Part shown: positions 6,506 through 8,542 of the stretch, one piece after another | Numbering within the stretch: position 1 is the stretch's first letter | Layout: every line of letters starts with the position of its first letter | Assembly (NCBI GenBank): GCA_036003885.1 | Contig: DASYSA010000040.1 | Coordinates: 1 to 8,542, forward strand | Length of the DNA stretch: 8,542 nt | Reading direction: 5' to 3' | DNA from: DASYSA01 sp036003885 | GTDB lineage: Bacteria > Acidobacteriota > Blastocatellia > UBA7656 | Position numbers and translations under genes: made by a program | The notes under the pieces: generated by a model | Told to the model about the DNA's origin: nothing | Seen by the model: the letters and a program-made list of their open reading frames with translations, nothing else | The model's database searches: none

Positions 6506-6511
6506 AAGGAG
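6506..6511 (+). promoter_or_regulatory. Ribosome binding site deciding the amine oxidase start
   Basis: AAGGAG lies five bases before ATG at 6517. The frame is also open from a TTG at 6463, but that start has no such site and would place 18 unlikely residues before the Tat signal. Confidence 0.7.
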
Positions 6512-6516
6512 AGTCA

Positions 6517-8031
6517 ATGTCGGGCGTTATCGATCGCCGCCGGTTCATCAGAGATATGGGAATGAGCGCGGCTGCGCTTGCGCTGCTTCCTCGCCTCGCA
6601 CGAGCCGAGAGGCGCGGAGGCCTCCGCCTGGCTGGTGCTCCTCAAAACGTCGTAATCCTCGGCGGTGGACTCGCTGGACTCGCGGCAGCTTACGAACTCA
6701 AACGAGCCGGCCATAAGGTGACGATCCTTGAAGCCCGCAAGTTTCCAGGCGGGCGGCTCCAGACCATCAGAGATTTCTCCGAAGGACTCTACGCCGAGGC
6801 CGGACCCTCCTCGTTTCCTCAAGACCATGAATTCACCTGGGGATATGCCAGCGATTTCGGGCTGCCGATGCGCACGGCCTACAAGATCGGGCTCGATCAA
6901 ATTGCCCTCATTCGCGGGAACCGCTTTCGAATAGGGCCGGGAGGACCCGCCATACCCCTGGACTTGAAAGCAAACGAGCGACAAGCCGGCGTCGGCGGCC
7001 TGACCTCTCTGTACCTTGGCGAGTTCATGCGGCAGATGGGTAATCCGAGAAAGCCCGGTTGGCCGCCGGAAAGCCTCCGCGCAATCGACGCGCTCTCACT
7101 GAAGCAACTGCTCCGGAATCAAGGCGCAAGCGAGAGTGCCATCGACATCATCGAGGCGTCATCGCTCGGGCTCTTAGGGTTTGGGCTCGATTCGTTCTCG
7201 GGCCTCGATGGCGCCCTCACCGAAGCGATTTCGACAGGAGCCATTTTCTATGAAATAGTCGGCGGCAACGACCAGCTGGCCCAGGCGCTCAAGAAGAAAG
7301 TCAAGAAGCAGTTCAAGAAGAAGTGCATCGTGACTCGCATCGAACAGAACACGACCGGTGTGACAATCACCTACACGAGCGACGGCGAGATTCAGACGAT
7401 TGCCGCCGACCGCGCGGTCTGCGCGCTTCCGTTTACGGTGCTCAGAGACATCGAGGTCTTTCCGGCGTTCTCTGAGGGGAAGCAGCGAGCGATTCGCGAG
7501 CTCAAGCTGACGCCGGTTACACGAACGTTCATGGAGTTTCGATCGAGGGTGTGGGAGCAGGACCGGCTGGATGGCTACGGCATCACCGACCTCGAGATTC
7601 AGAACACCTACTCGCCGACGCTAACCCAGCCCGGCACCCGAGGGTTGTTGGCTTCCTACGCCGGCGGACAGAGGGCGCTCGACCTTGGGGCTTTGAGTGA
7701 AGACGACCGCCAATCGCGAGTGCTTCGCAAGAGTGGAGACCTGTTCGGGGGACTGAACGCTCTGTACGAAGGCGGGACCAGTCAGGTCTGGCAAGACGAC
7801 GAATTCGCGCGCGGAGCCTACACCTACTTTGAGCCCGGACAGCTAACCAACCTGCTCCCCGAGGCGCAGCGCGCGGAAGGCCGCATACACTTTGCTGGCG
7901 AGCACACTTCGGCGTGGCACGGGTGGATGAACGGAGCGCTCGAGTCAGGCAACCGCGCCGCCGACGAGGTGAACAAGGCCGAGTCAGCCGAGGCTGTGGT
8001 AATCAGGTCTGAAAGCGACCTCCGCGTCTAA
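6517..8031 (+). CDS. Tat-exported FAD-dependent amine oxidase (flavin monoamine oxidase family)
   Basis: The 504-residue product carries a twin-arginine signal (DRRRFIR at 6-12, then the hydrophobic stretch MSAAALALLP and an ARA site near 30), so it is probably exported folded with its cofactor. The FAD-binding Rossmann motif is VVILGGGLAGLAAAYEL (45-61, GxGxxG at 49-54), with the ribose-binding Glu at E72 and the following PGGR. The C-terminal flavin motif FAGEH (459-463) and the GWMNGALESGNRAA segment are typical of flavin amine oxidases, which oxidise amines or amino acids to an imine and H2O2. At 96-101 the sequence is GPSSFP where L-amino acid oxidases have GPMRLP, so the carboxylate-binding Arg is replaced by Ser99; a substrate other than a free amino acid is possible. 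A lysine-rich stretch (259-269) precedes a predicted FAD-domain strand. The gene is divergent from the dehydratase. Family confidence is high; the substrate is unknown. Confidence 0.9.
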   Translation: MSGVIDRRRFIRDMGMSAAALALLPRLARAERRGGLRLAGAPQNVVILGGGLAGLAAAYELKRAGHKVTILEARKFPGGRLQTIRDFSEGLYAEAGPSSFPQDHEFTWGYASDFGLPMRTAYKIGLDQIALIRGNRFRIGPGGPAIPLDLKANERQAGVGGLTSLYLGEFMRQMGNPRKPGWPPESLRAIDALSLKQLLRNQGASESAIDIIEASSLGLLGFGLDSFSGLDGALTEAISTGAIFYEIVGGNDQLAQALKKKVKKQFKKKCIVTRIEQNTTGVTITYTSDGEIQTIAADRAVCALPFTVLRDIEVFPAFSEGKQRAIRELKLTPVTRTFMEFRSRVWEQDRLDGYGITDLEIQNTYSPTLTQPGTRGLLASYAGGQRALDLGALSEDDRQSRVLRKSGDLFGGLNALYEGGTSQVWQDDEFARGAYTYFEPGQLTNLLPEAQRAEGRIHFAGEHTSAWHGWMNGALESGNRAADEVNKAESAEAVVIRSESDLRV

Positions 8032-8069
8032 CCCCGACTTTGACTCGTCTCTCATATCACCTGTTCAGC

Positions 8070-8542
8070 TCACTGCAGTTGCTCGTCCGATGATCTCGCG
8101 TCTTTGATCTCTTGCGCCCTTCTGTTTGTCCGCTCGGCCAGCACAAGTCCGAGTCCAACCAATGCCAGGCCCACGATGCCACCGGCTAAGCAGTAAAGCG
8201 TGAGAAAAAAGCGAAACCAAAGTTGCTCCTCAAGATCCCCGGATCTTAGGAACAGTTCCAACCTGGGCTCGGTCGGGTTAAGGAACTGCAGGTCTTGTCT
8301 ATTATCGACGGCCAATGTGTAGATCCCCGGGGTGACGTCCTCCTCGGAACGAAGCAAGTTATATCGCACCTGGCCATTCCACAAAGAACCTGCGGAAGAG
8401 AAACGCACTCTCCTCTCGACAACGGTGCCGTGTTCGTCCGAGACGGTCACGTGCATGTCGCAGTGAATCTTTTCGAACGGTTTCGCGGCGTCGAGATCGC
8501 CCTTGATCTGGAGAGGTCCCTGCGCTTTGCACACCAGATCGA
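8070..8542 (-). CDS. C-terminal part of an unrecognised single-pass membrane protein (5' end outside window)
   Basis: The frame is open from the right edge to TGA at 8072-8070. A GTG at 8534 could be read as a start, but the residues before it (D-L-V-C-K...) stay in frame, so the gene most likely continues beyond the window. About 115 residues of probable beta-sandwich, rich in alternating polar and hydrophobic residues with a segment VTPGIYTLAVDN, suggest an extracytoplasmic immunoglobulin-like domain. One transmembrane helix follows (about FFLTLYCLAGGIVGLALVGL), then a short cytoplasmic tail with an ERTNRR positive patch, giving an N-out, C-in orientation. I do not recognise the family and see no catalytic motif. 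It converges on the amine oxidase gene with 38 bp between the stops, in which no clear terminator hairpin is visible. Confidence 0.65.
   Translation of the reverse strand, partial: DLVCKAQGPLQIKGDLDAAKPFEKIHCDMHVTVSDEHGTVVERRVRFSSAGSLWNGQVRYNLLRSEEDVTPGIYTLAVDNRQDLQFLNPTEPRLELFLRSGDLEEQLWFRFFLTLYCLAGGIVGLALVGLGLVLAERTNRRAQEIKDARSSDEQLQ

Noticed and set aside
6463..6516. TTG start at 6463 for the amine oxidase
   Set aside because: No ribosome binding site, it overlaps a promoter-like -35 match, and ATG at 6517 has AAGGAG at five bases and begins a proper Tat signal.
8532..8534. GTG at 8534 as the start of the last minus-strand gene
   Set aside because: The frame remains open to the window edge and the protein begins mid-domain with no signal sequence before its extracytoplasmic part, so the gene probably continues beyond the window.

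Overview
The window is an ordinary, gene-dense bacterial chromosome segment of moderately high GC, with seven protein-coding genes (two cut by the window edges). The proteins suggest a Gram-negative-type heterotroph with active export: one lipoprotein signal, one Tat signal, one Sec-type signal and two membrane-anchored products. The gene families and the style of intergenic repeats are what I would expect from a soil Acidobacteriota (Blastocatellia-like) genome. That assignment is an impression, not something the sequence proves. I see no tRNA, rRNA, CRISPR array, transposase or phage gene.

Layout: (1) 1-204, plus strand, the C-terminal end of a galactose-mutarotase-like/DUF4380-like protein. 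(2) 205-305, a convergent gap filled by a hairpin built of TAGGATT-type heptamers. (3) A minus-strand run read from 6246 down to 306: a sugar-acid dehydratase of the IlvD/Edd family (closest in memory to L-arabinonate dehydratase), a small membrane-anchored cupin-like protein, a secreted family-2 glycoside hydrolase, and a lipoprotein metallopeptidase resembling family M49. (4) 6247-6516, a divergent intergenic region with a third type of inverted repeat and a plausible promoter. (5) 6517-8031, plus strand, a Tat-exported flavin amine oxidase. (6) 8070-8542, minus strand, the C-terminal part of an unrecognised single-pass membrane protein.

The secreted glycosidase, the sugar-acid dehydratase and the mutarotase-like fragment fit an oligosaccharide/sugar-acid catabolic neighbourhood. 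The gaps between the minus-strand genes (190, 101 and 76 bp) are too wide to prove a single operon. The peptidase and the amine oxidase are more likely neighbours than members of the same pathway.

The most unusual content is not coding. Four of the intergenic regions each hold a different short-period inverted or dyad repeat: a TAGGATT heptamer ladder, a TGCTGAG heptamer ladder, a CACGAATTA-like 9-mer ladder, and a tandem pair of 31-bp hairpin units. In the two heptamer ladders the stop codons of the adjoining genes (three of them) are the first three bases of the outermost repeat unit. These ladders resemble the short tandemly repeated (STRR) heptamers described in cyanobacteria, but here they are folded into inverted arms that lie between genes.
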